Part shown: positions 49,969 to 57,590 of the stretch, in pieces | Layout of the letters: each line of letters begins with the position of its first letter | Numbering within the stretch: position 1 is the first letter of the stretch | Assembly: GCF_030815415.1 (NCBI RefSeq) | Contig: NZ_JAUSWW010000001.1 | Coordinates: 2,294,001-2,358,000 of the forward strand | Reading direction: 5' to 3' | From: Streptomyces canus | GTDB lineage: Bacteria; Actinomycetota; Actinomycetes; Streptomycetales; Streptomycetaceae | Length of the DNA: 64,000 nucleotides | Position numbers and translations under genes: made by a program | Notes under the pieces: generated by a model | The model's database searches: none | Told to the model about the DNA's origin: nothing | The model's input: only the letters and a program-made list of their open reading frames with translations

Positions 49969-50988
49969 TCAGGCGTTGACGGCGGGGATCACCTTCGAGC
50001 CGTAGGCGTCGATGACGGTCTCCTGCGCGTCGTGCATGTCGTAGACGGCGAACTGGTCGACACCCAGCTCACGCAGGGCGTTGAGCTTCTCGATGTGCTT
50101 CTCGACGGGCCCGATGACGCAGAACCGGTCGACGATTTCGTCGGGCACGAAGGCGGTGTCGGGGTTGTCGGAGCGGCCGTGGTGGGAGTAGTCGTACCCC
50201 TCGCGGGCCTTGATGTAGTCGGTGAGTTCGTCGGGGACGGCGGCGGAGTGCTCGCCGTACTTGGAGACCAGGTCGGCCACGTGGTTGCCGACCATCCCGC
50301 CGAACCAGCGGCACTGGTCGCGCGCGTGGGCGAGCGCCTCGGGCGAGTCGTCCTCGGTGACATAGGCCGGGGCGGCCACGCAGATCTTCACCTCGGAGGG
50401 GTCACGTCCGGCGGCGACGGCCGCGTCCTTGACCGCCTTCACCATGTACTCGGTGAGGTACAGGTCGGAGAGCTGGAGGATGAAGCCGTCGGCCTCCTCG
50501 CCGGTCATCTTCAGCGCCTTGGGACCGTACGCGGCCATCCAGACGGGGAGTTCGGCGTCCTCCTTGATCCACGGGAACTTGATGACCGTGCCCCCGAGGT
50601 CCGCCTCCTTGCCCGAGCCGAGCGCCTTGATGACCTTCATGGCCTCGCTGATGCGGGCGAGGGTGTTCGGGGCCCGGCCCGCGACGCGCATCGCGGAGTC
50701 GCCGCGCCCGATGCCGCAGACCGTGCGGTTGCCGAACATGTCGTTGAGGGTGGCGAACGTGGAGGCGGTGACCTCCCAGGTGCGGGTGCCCGGGTTGGTG
50801 ACCATGGGGCCGACCGTCAACTTGGAGGTGTTGGCGAGGATCTGACTGTAGATCACAAACGGTTCCTGCCAGAGCACGGCGGAGTCGAAGGTCCAGCCGT
50901 AGGTGAAGCCGTTGCGCTCGGCCCGCTTCATCAGGCTGACGACCTTCGAGGCCGGCGGGTCGGTCTGCAGGACGAGTCCGAAGTCCAT
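49969..50988 (-). CDS. LLM-class F420-dependent oxidoreductase (TIGR03842-type)
   Basis: A 339-residue TIM-barrel enzyme of the luciferase-like monooxygenase superfamily, close to methylene-H4MPT reductases. Typical stretches: MDFGLVLQTDPPASKVVSLMKRAE, VGPMVTNPGTRTWEVTASTFATLND, CGIGRGDSAMRVAGR, WMAAYGPKALKMTGEEADGFILQ. Actinobacterial members are expected to use F420. ATG 50988 follows AGGAGTGGCGCAC; it lies 11 bases past the dihydropyrimidinase stop. Its place in a pyrimidine-degradation operon lacking dihydropyrimidine dehydrogenase makes pyrimidine ring reduction a candidate reaction; this is inference. Confidence 0.9.
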   Translation of the reverse strand: MDFGLVLQTDPPASKVVSLMKRAERNGFTYGWTFDSAVLWQEPFVIYSQILANTSKLTVGPMVTNPGTRTWEVTASTFATLNDMFGNRTVCGIGRGDSAMRVAGRAPNTLARISEAMKVIKALGSGKEADLGGTVIKFPWIKEDAELPVWMAAYGPKALKMTGEEADGFILQLSDLYLTEYMVKAVKDAAVAAGRDPSEVKICVAAPAYVTEDDSPEALAHARDQCRWFGGMVGNHVADLVSKYGEHSAAVPDELTDYIKAREGYDYSHHGRSDNPDTAFVPDEIVDRFCVIGPVEKHIEKLNALRELGVDQFAVYDMHDAQETVIDAYGSKVIPAVNA

Positions 50989-50999
50989 GTGCGCCACTC

Positions 51000-52403
51000 C
51001 TAGGTGAGGTACTGACAGGTGGAGCGCGGGGTGTACGTACCGTGCCCGGCGTGCCCGGTGTACTCCCGCTCGGTGATGACGAGTTCGCCGCGCGACAGGA
51101 CCGTCTCGACGCGGCCGGTGAGGCGCTTGCCCTCGTACGCCGAGTAGTCGACGTTCATGTGGTGGGTCTCGGCGGAGATGATCTGCTCGGCGTGCGGGTC
51201 GTAGATGACGACGTCGGCGTCGGCGCCCGGGGCGATGGTGCCCTTCTTCGGGTACATGCCGAACATCCGGGCCGGGGTGGCGCAGGCGATCTCGATCCAG
51301 CGGCGGCGGCTGATGTGCCCGTCGACGACGGCCTGGTGGAGCAGGTCCATACGGTTCTCGACGCCCGGCAGACCGTTGGGGATCTTCGAGAAGTCGCCGC
51401 GGCCGAGCTCCTTCTGGCCCACGAAGCAGAAGGGGCAGTGGTCGGTGGAGACGACCTGGAGGTCGTTGGTCCTGAGGCCCTGCCACAGCTTGGCCTGGTG
51501 CTCCTTCGGACGAAGGGGCGTACTGCACACGTACTTCGAGCCCTCGAAGTCGGGTTCGGCGAGGTTGTCCGTCGACAGGAACAGGTACTGCGGGCAGGTC
51601 TCGCCGAAGACGTTGAGCCCCTCGTCACGCGCGCGTGCCAGCTCGGCCACTGCCTCCATGGCCGAGACGTGCACGACGTACAGGGGCGCTCCGGCGACCT
51701 GTGCGAGCTTGATGGCGCGGTGGGTGGCCTCGGCCTCGAGGAGGGCCTTGCGCACCTCCCCGTGGTAGCGCGGGTCGGTCTCACCGCGGGCCAGCGCCTG
51801 CTCCACCAGCACGTCGATCGCGATGCCGTTCTCGGCGTGCATCATGATCAGTCCGCCGTTCTCGGCGGAGCGCTGCATGGCGCGCAGGATCTGGCCGTCG
51901 TCGGAGTAGAAGACCCCGGGGTAGGCCATGAACTGCTTGAAGGAGGTGACGCCCTCCTCGACCAGCAGGTCCATCTCCTTGAGCGTCTCCTGGTTCACAT
52001 CGGAGACGATCATGTGGAAGCCGTAGTCGATGGCGCAGTTGCCCTCGGCCTTGGCGTGCCAGGCGTCGAGCCCTTCGCGCAACGAGTGACCCACGCTCTG
52101 CACGGCGAAGTCGACGATGGTCGTCGTGCCGCCCCAAGCGGCGGCCCGGGTGCCGGTCTCGAAGGTGTCGGAGGCGAAGGTGCCGCCGAACGGCAGCTCC
52201 ATGTGGGTGTGGGCGTCGACGCCGCCCGGGATGACGTACTTGCCGGTGGCGTCGATGGTCCGCTCGGCACTCCAGGCCTCGGCGGCCGGGGTGCCGGAGG
52301 CGGCGAGGGCGGCGATACGGCCGTCCTCGATCAGGACGTCGGCGTGGATCTCGTCGGACGCGGTGACGACGAGGCCACCACGGATGACGGTACGGCTACT
52401 CAT
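51000..52403 (-). CDS. Dihydropyrimidinase/D-hydantoinase
   Basis: A 467-residue cyclic amidohydrolase that opens 5,6-dihydrouracil or hydantoins to N-carbamoyl-beta-alanine or N-carbamoyl amino acids. Metal site: His65 and His67 (DAHTHMELP), carboxylated Lys156 (TSFKQFMAY), His189 (MMHAENG), His245 (VVHVSAME), Asp321 (STDHCPF). All are present, so it should be active with two metals. ATG 52403 follows GAGAGGGAAC. The upstream 321 bases, which separate it from the ureidopropionase gene on the same strand, are largely filled by an inverted-repeat element. Confidence 0.95.
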   Translation of the reverse strand: MSSRTVIRGGLVVTASDEIHADVLIEDGRIAALAASGTPAAEAWSAERTIDATGKYVIPGGVDAHTHMELPFGGTFASDTFETGTRAAAWGGTTTIVDFAVQSVGHSLREGLDAWHAKAEGNCAIDYGFHMIVSDVNQETLKEMDLLVEEGVTSFKQFMAYPGVFYSDDGQILRAMQRSAENGGLIMMHAENGIAIDVLVEQALARGETDPRYHGEVRKALLEAEATHRAIKLAQVAGAPLYVVHVSAMEAVAELARARDEGLNVFGETCPQYLFLSTDNLAEPDFEGSKYVCSTPLRPKEHQAKLWQGLRTNDLQVVSTDHCPFCFVGQKELGRGDFSKIPNGLPGVENRMDLLHQAVVDGHISRRRWIEIACATPARMFGMYPKKGTIAPGADADVVIYDPHAEQIISAETHHMNVDYSAYEGKRLTGRVETVLSRGELVITEREYTGHAGHGTYTPRSTCQYLT

Positions 52404-52457
52404 GTTCCCTCTCCTGGTGTCGTACGAGTCGATCGATGCCGCCGGTCCGGCCCCGTG

Positions 52458-52700
52458 CAGGGGGTGTCTTGTGGATCTGGTCGGCTCTGAGTGACAGGGC
52501 CTTTGTAACGCGGCCGAGCGGGGTCTGGTGCGTGCAGCTGCAAGGCGGAGGAGGGCGTCGACGCGATGGGGGTCCCCCCGCTCGAGCGAAGTCGAGAGTG
52601 GGGGAGTCGGCAACCGACGACAACGCCGCTGGGGGTACCCCCTCTGGGGGAGTGCGCACCAGACCCCGCGACCCCGGCCGGATCCACAAGACACCCCCTG
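52458..52700. mobile_element. 243-bp MITE-like element with 20-bp terminal inverted repeats
   Basis: The ends are CAGGGGGTGTCTTGTGGATC (52458-52477) and its exact complement (52681-52700). Inside is a second inverted pair, GCGGGGTCTGGTGCG (52518-52532) with its complement at 52655-52669, and a 40-nt GGGGGTCCCCC-type repeat (52566-52605) that also occurs in ogt. There is no transposase. Target duplication is not obvious. It sits between two genes of one catabolic pathway. Confidence 0.75.
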
Positions 52701-52724
52701 TGGACCGACGGCGGTCCAGGACGG

Positions 52725-53567
52725 TTACGGGGCGGTCAGCGGGGCGTACGCGTCGGGACGGCGGTCGCGGTAGAACTGCCAGCGGTCGCGCACTTCGCGG
52801 AGCTTGTTGAGGTCGAGGTCGCGGACGACGAGCTCGGTCTCCTTGTCGGAGGCCACCTCGCCCACGAACTGCGCCTCCGGGTCGACGAAGTAGGTCGTCC
52901 CGTAGAAGTCGTTGTCGCCGAGCTCCTCGACACCGACCCGGTTGATCGCGCCGACGAAGTACTCGTTGGCGACGGCCGCGGCCGGCTGCTCCAGCTGCCA
53001 CAGATAGGCGGACAGGCCGCGTGAGGTCGCCGAGGGGTTGAAGACGATCTCGGCGCCCGCGAGGCCCAACGCCCGCCAGCCCTCCGGGAAGTGGCGGTCG
53101 TAGCAGATGTAGACGCCGATCTTGCCGACCTTGGTGTCGAAGATCGGCCAGCCGCTGTTGCCCGGGCGGAAGTAGAACTTCTCCCAGAAGCCCGGCACCT
53201 GCGGGATGTGGTGCTTGCGGTACTTGCCGAGGTACGAGCCGTCCGCGTCGATCACGGCGGCGGTGTTGTAGAGGACGCCGGGCTGCTCCTCCTCGTACAT
53301 CGGCAGGACGAGGACGATGCCCAACTCCTTGGCCAGCGCCTGGAATCGCTTGACGATCGGCCCGTCCGGGATCTGCTCGGCGTACTCGTAGAACGCCTTG
53401 TCCTGGACCTGGCAGAAGTACGGCCCGTAGAACAGCTCCTGGAAGCACAGGACCTGAGCACCCTGCGCGGCCGCGTCGCGGGCCGCCTGCTCGTGTACCT
53501 GGATCATCGACTCCTTGTCGCCCGTCCACGCGGTCTGGAAAAGGGCGGCACGAATCACTCTGCTCAT
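52725..53567 (-). CDS. Nitrilase-superfamily amidohydrolase, beta-ureidopropionase-like (copy 1)
   Basis: A 280-residue carbon-nitrogen hydrolase. Catalytic triad: Glu44 (CFQELF), Lys118 (KYRKHHIP), Cys155 (YICYDRHFPEG). It is expected to hydrolyse N-carbamoyl-beta-alanine or N-carbamoyl amino acids to the free amino acid, CO2 and ammonia. The C-terminal RDLDLNKLREVRDRWQFYRDRRPD segment is typical of beta-alanine synthase-like members. ATG 53567 has an acceptable GGACCTCC-type upstream complement on the other strand only, so initiation strength is unclear. The promoter region upstream carries repeated motifs. Confidence 0.92.
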   Translation of the reverse strand: MSRVIRAALFQTAWTGDKESMIQVHEQAARDAAAQGAQVLCFQELFYGPYFCQVQDKAFYEYAEQIPDGPIVKRFQALAKELGIVLVLPMYEEEQPGVLYNTAAVIDADGSYLGKYRKHHIPQVPGFWEKFYFRPGNSGWPIFDTKVGKIGVYICYDRHFPEGWRALGLAGAEIVFNPSATSRGLSAYLWQLEQPAAAVANEYFVGAINRVGVEELGDNDFYGTTYFVDPEAQFVGEVASDKETELVVRDLDLNKLREVRDRWQFYRDRRPDAYAPLTAP

Positions 53568-53629
53568 CGGGACCTCCGGTCGCTAGGTGTGCGAGAAGGC
53601 TAGAAAGTCCGAAAGCAGGCTTTGAGTTG

Positions 53630-53725
53630 CACGGTGTCACGTCTGCGGGCGCTCGGCGTGCCACGGTGTCACCTTGTCGTGGGCCCATGTTTCACCGCCG
53701 TTTTCCCAGGTCGTGGCATGTTTCA
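53630..53725 (-). promoter_or_regulatory. Repeated TGA(C/A)AC boxes upstream of nitrilase copy 1
   Basis: In the 155-base gap before the nitrilase start, the minus strand reads GTGACACCGTG twice (53640-53630 and 53672-53662) and TGAAACATG twice (53694-53686 and 53725-53717). Spacing within each pair is 32 and 31 bases, about three helical turns. A related TGAAACGTG occurs upstream of nitrilase copy 2 (57561-57553). These may be binding sites for the PucR-type regulator encoded next door. Confidence 0.4.
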
Positions 53726-55264
53726 GCCCTGTTGCGCGTCGTGCGCCAGGAGCGCGATGTGCACCGAGGCGGCCTGTTCGAAGTCGTCGAGGTCCACCCC
53801 GAGCCGGGTCTGTATCGCTTCGAGGCGCCGGTACAGCGCGGGGCGCGAGACGTGGTGGAGCTGGGCGGTGCGGGACTTGTTGCGGCCGGTGGCCAGATAC
53901 GTCCGCAGGACGGCGAGCAGGCCCTCACCCGCCCCGCGCAGCAGTCCGTCCAGTTCCCGCTCCGCGAAGGACTGCACCTGCGGGTCGTCGCGCAACAGCC
54001 GTATCAGACCGCGCAGATGAACGTCCTTGAGGCGCACGACGGCCGGGAGGTCGAGCACTCCGGAGGCGACGGCGTCCGCGACATGCCGGGCCTCCCGCAT
54101 TCCGGCGGGTACGTCGTCCCAGTCCGTGCGGGGGTCGGCCGCCGCCACCACCGTCTCCGTCAGCCGGGCCGCGAAGTTCGCCGTCAGGACCGCGGCGTCC
54201 TGGTCCCGGGCCAGGCTCAGCAGTACGGCGGTCGCCCCGTCGGCGAGCTCGGCGACGATGCCGGGCAGCCCCAACAGCCGTAGTACGCGGTCGAGTTCGG
54301 CCGGATCACCGTCCCTGACGACCAGGGGCACGAAGGTCCGCCGGTTGACGGGCAGTCCGGCCGCCCGCGCCCGCGGCAGCAGCTGTCTCGCCGGTACGAC
54401 CCCGCTGACCAGGTCGGTCAGCAGGCTCTGAGCGGACTGCTCCTCCCAGGTGTGGGCGGAGTTCCCGGCGAGCATGCGGTGCAGGACCAGGGCCTCGGCG
54501 GCCCGGTCGGCGAGCAGCCGTCCGGTGGCGGTGTCCCCGCGGTACCCGCACAGCAGGATCTGGCCCCACCGCTCTCCGCGTCCGCCCAGCTCGGCCCGGA
54601 TCCAGCCGTCGCCCTCGCTGCCGCCGGCCTGGCGGGCGATGCGCTCCCAGTCCCGCAGCACGTCGTCCACGGCCGGCCGCTCCCCCGCCGTGGCGAGGAC
54701 GCGGTGGGCGAGGTTGGTGACGACGACCGGACAGGCGCTGTGCTGGGCGACGTCGTCGAGGAGCCGTTGCAGCGGGGCGCCGGCGGTGATGAGCCCGGTG
54801 AGGCTGGTGCGGACGGCCTCGGAGAGGCTGACGGCGGCGAACTTCCGCCGTACCAGCCGGGACTGCACCTCCTCCGTCAGCTCGGCGAAGGGGAAGGGCC
54901 GGTGCAGGACGACCATGGGCAGCCCGCACCGCTCGGCGGCCCGCCGCATCACGTCCGGCGGGGCCGGGAACGCCCGCCCGAGGCCCAGGACGACCGCGGC
55001 GGCCTCCGCGCGGTGCAGGGACTGGATGTACTCGGCCTGGGCGCCCTCGTCACCGGCGAGCAGCACGCCGGTGGTGAGGACCATCTCCCCGCCGGTGAGC
55101 ATGACGCCGACGTCGGGTGCCTCGGCGACATGCACCCAGCGCACGGCCCGGTCGAGCTGGGCCGCGCCGGCCACCACCTCGGGTTCCCCGGCGAGCACCC
55201 GTTCCAGGGTGAGGACCTGGCGTACGGACAGGGCCGGTTCCAGGTGGTCCAAGGCGGTGGTCAT
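53723..55264 (-). CDS. PucR-family transcriptional regulator
   Basis: A 513-residue activator/repressor. The N-terminal PucR domain (about 12-135) begins LSVRQVLTLERVLAGEPEVVAGAAQLDRAVRWVHVAE and contains GGEMVLTTGVLL. The C-terminal HTH_30 domain is LLAVLRTYLATGRNKSRTAQLHHVSRPALYRRLEAIQTRLGVDL at about 455-500. PucR proteins control purine or pyrimidine catabolism and sense a pathway intermediate. It lies between the aminotransferase gene (38-base gap) and nitrilase copy 1, so it is the obvious local regulator. Confidence 0.92.
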   Translation of the reverse strand: MTTALDHLEPALSVRQVLTLERVLAGEPEVVAGAAQLDRAVRWVHVAEAPDVGVMLTGGEMVLTTGVLLAGDEGAQAEYIQSLHRAEAAAVVLGLGRAFPAPPDVMRRAAERCGLPMVVLHRPFPFAELTEEVQSRLVRRKFAAVSLSEAVRTSLTGLITAGAPLQRLLDDVAQHSACPVVVTNLAHRVLATAGERPAVDDVLRDWERIARQAGGSEGDGWIRAELGGRGERWGQILLCGYRGDTATGRLLADRAAEALVLHRMLAGNSAHTWEEQSAQSLLTDLVSGVVPARQLLPRARAAGLPVNRRTFVPLVVRDGDPAELDRVLRLLGLPGIVAELADGATAVLLSLARDQDAAVLTANFAARLTETVVAAADPRTDWDDVPAGMREARHVADAVASGVLDLPAVVRLKDVHLRGLIRLLRDDPQVQSFAERELDGLLRGAGEGLLAVLRTYLATGRNKSRTAQLHHVSRPALYRRLEAIQTRLGVDLDDFEQAASVHIALLAHDAQQG

Positions 55265-55302
55265 GGCGGGCGTTCCCTTGCTCTGTCCTGCTGTCGGTAT
55301 TG

Positions 55303-56592
55303 CTACTGGATGCTCCTCAGAGCGTTCTCGAGGATCGCGGCGCCTTCCTCGGCCTCCGCGACGGTGAGGGACAGGGGCGGGGCGACCCGCAGGGCGCTGG
55401 TGTTGTGGCCGCCGCCCTTGCCGAGCAGCAGCCCGCCCTCGCGGGCCGCCTCCAGGACCGCGGACGCGGCGTCCGGGTCGGCCTGGTCGGTCCCGGGTCT
55501 GACGAGCTCGATGCCGATCATCAGCCCGCGCCCGCGCACTTCCCGTACGCCGGGAATCTGCGCGGTGACGGCCCGCAGCCGCTCGATGAGCAGCCCGCCG
55601 ACCCGGCGGGCGTTGCCCTGGAGGTCGTGTTCCAGGAGGTACGACAGGTTGGCGAGGCCGGCCGCCATGGTGACCTGGGTGCCGCCGAAGGTGGAGATGC
55701 TGTTGGCGTCCAGGCAGTTCATGATCTCGGCGCGGGCCACGACCCCGCCGATGGACATGCCGTTGCCGATGCCCTTGGCGAAGGTGAGGATGTCGGGCGG
55801 CCCCGAGGAGGCGTGTGCCTGCCAGCCCCAGAAGTGGTCGCCGGTGCGGCCCCAGCCGGTCTGCACCTCGTCGGCGATCCACAGGATGCCGCGCTCGGCG
55901 AGCACCTCGCGGAAGGCGGCGTACAGGCCGTCCGGCGGTGAGGTGAAGCCGCCGACGCCCTGGATGGGCTCGGCGATCAGGGCGGCGGGCGGGCGGGTGT
56001 GGCCGAGCAGGTCGGTCAGGTCGTCGACGCAGGCCGCGATGAACTCGTCGTCGCCGAGGGAGGCGTAGGGGCCGCGGGTGCGTACGCCTCCGTGGACGTA
56101 CAGCGTCTGGAGCGGGGAGAGCGAGGTCGGGGACCAGCCGCGGTTGCCGGTGATGCCGACCGCGCTGAAGGAACGGCCGTGGTAGCTGTTGCGCATCGCC
56201 AGGATCGTGTTGCTGCGCCGGTAGGTGGTGGCGAGCATCAGGGCGGTGTCGTTGGCCTCGGTGCCGGAGGTGGTGAAGAAGACCCGGGCGTCCGGGATGC
56301 CGGACAGCTGGCTGATCCTCTCGGCCAGTTCCACCATGGGCCGGTTGAGGTAGAGCGTGGACGAGTGGATGATCCTCCCGGCCTGTTCGCTCACCGCCTT
56401 GGTGACCTCGGGCAGTGCGTGGGCGGTCATCGTGGTCAGGATGCCGCCGAAGAAGTCGAGGTACTTGTTGCCCGCGGCGTCCCAGACGTGGCGGCCCTCG
56501 CCGTGGGTGATCTCCAGCGGGTCCCGGTAGTAGAGGGCGAGCCAGTCGGGCAGGACGGACCGGTGGCGGCCCAGCAGGTCCTTGTCGGTCAC
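55303..56592 (-). CDS. Class III PLP-dependent omega-aminotransferase
   Basis: A 429-residue aspartate-aminotransferase-fold, class III enzyme. PLP site: TSGTEANDTALM, NSYHGRSFSAVG, Asp241 in LWIADEVQTGWGRTG and Lys273 in TFAKGIGNG. Family members include beta-alanine-pyruvate, alanine-glyoxylate 2 and 4-aminobutyrate transaminases. As the pathway yields beta-alanine, transamination of beta-alanine to malonate semialdehyde is most likely. The GTG start at 56592 overlaps the nitrilase copy 2 stop (GTGA), so they are coupled. Confidence 0.92.
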   Translation of the reverse strand: MTDKDLLGRHRSVLPDWLALYYRDPLEITHGEGRHVWDAAGNKYLDFFGGILTTMTAHALPEVTKAVSEQAGRIIHSSTLYLNRPMVELAERISQLSGIPDARVFFTTSGTEANDTALMLATTYRRSNTILAMRNSYHGRSFSAVGITGNRGWSPTSLSPLQTLYVHGGVRTRGPYASLGDDEFIAACVDDLTDLLGHTRPPAALIAEPIQGVGGFTSPPDGLYAAFREVLAERGILWIADEVQTGWGRTGDHFWGWQAHASSGPPDILTFAKGIGNGMSIGGVVARAEIMNCLDANSISTFGGTQVTMAAGLANLSYLLEHDLQGNARRVGGLLIERLRAVTAQIPGVREVRGRGLMIGIELVRPGTDQADPDAASAVLEAAREGGLLLGKGGGHNTSALRVAPPLSLTVAEAEEGAAILENALRSIQ

Positions 56593-57431
56593 GGCTGCAC
56601 CAGCCCCTCGTAGGCGTCGGGCCGTCGGTCCCGGTAGAAGGCCCACTGCTGCCGTACCTCTTCGATGAGGTCGAAGTCCAGGTCGCGGACGAGGAGTTCC
56701 TCCCCCTTGTCGCTGGCGGTGTCCCCCACGAACTGGCCGCGCGGGTCCACGAAGTACGACGTGCCGTAGAAGTCGTTGTCGCCGTACTCCTCGACGCCGA
56801 CGCGGTTGATCGCGGCGATGTAGTACTCGTTGGCGACGGCCGCGGCGGGCTGTTCCAGGCGCCAGAGGTGGGAGGAGAGCCCGCGGTGGGTGGCCGACGG
56901 GTTGTAGACGAGCTGGGCGCCGTTGAGGCCGAGTTGCCGCCAGCCCTCCGGGAAGTGCCGGTCGTAGCAGATGTAGACGCCGACCTTGCCCACGGCGGTG
57001 TCGAAGACGGGCCAGCCGACGTTGCCCGGCTTGAAGTAGTACTTCTCCCAGAAGCCCTTGACCTGGGGGATGTGGTGTTTGCGGTACTTGCCGAGGAAGG
57101 TGCCGTCCGCGTCGATCACGGCCGCGGTGTTGTAGTAGAAGCCGGACTGCTCGACCTCGAAGACCGGTACGACGATCACCATGCCGGTCTCGCGGGCGAG
57201 CTCCTGCATACGAACGACGGTCGGTCCGTCGGGCACCGGCTCGGCCCAGCGGTAGTGCTCGGGTTCCTGGACCTGACAGAAGTAGGGGGCGTTGAAGACC
57301 TCCTGGAACCCGATGATCTTCGCACCCTGCCGGGCCGCCTCCCGGGCGTACTCCTCGTGTTTCGCCACCATGGACTCGGTGTCGCCGGTCCAGGTGGCCT
57401 GGACCAGGGCGGCACGTACGACGTTGGCCAT
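56589..57431 (-). CDS. Nitrilase-superfamily amidohydrolase, beta-ureidopropionase-like (copy 2)
   Basis: A 280-residue paralogue of the nitrilase at 52725-53567, same length, roughly 70 percent identical by eye. The triad Glu44, Lys118 and Cys155 is conserved (FQEVF, KYRKHHIP, YICYDRHFPEG). It differs near the substrate entrance (NAPYFCQVQEPEHYRWAEPVPDG). It is the first gene of the unit with the aminotransferase and PucR regulator. Both copies probably hydrolyse N-carbamoyl compounds, perhaps N-carbamoyl-beta-alanine and N-carbamoyl-beta-aminoisobutyrate or D-amino acids. Confidence 0.92.
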   Translation of the reverse strand: MANVVRAALVQATWTGDTESMVAKHEEYAREAARQGAKIIGFQEVFNAPYFCQVQEPEHYRWAEPVPDGPTVVRMQELARETGMVIVVPVFEVEQSGFYYNTAAVIDADGTFLGKYRKHHIPQVKGFWEKYYFKPGNVGWPVFDTAVGKVGVYICYDRHFPEGWRQLGLNGAQLVYNPSATHRGLSSHLWRLEQPAAAVANEYYIAAINRVGVEEYGDNDFYGTSYFVDPRGQFVGDTASDKGEELLVRDLDFDLIEEVRQQWAFYRDRRPDAYEGLVQP

Positions 57432-57548
57432 GAGCTGCTCCTTCGACGGGACCTCAGAGCCTCTACGCCCGTAGACACAGGCCGTAGAGGGTCGAAAGTA
57501 AGCCTCCCCGGCAGCCTTGCCAAGACCATCGCCGTTAACCCGCTGAGT

Positions 57549-57579
57549 CGATCACGTTTCACACTCTCGTGGGTGATCG
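57549..57579. promoter_or_regulatory. Inverted repeat in the gap before nitrilase copy 2
   Basis: CGATCAC (57549-57555) and GTGATCG (57573-57579) form a 7-bp perfect pair across 17 bases, enclosing the TGAAACGTG box. It is either the terminator of the large upstream gene, whose stop is 12 bases away, or an operator for the nitrilase. Confidence 0.4.
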
Positions 57580-57590
57580 GCCCCGCCCGG

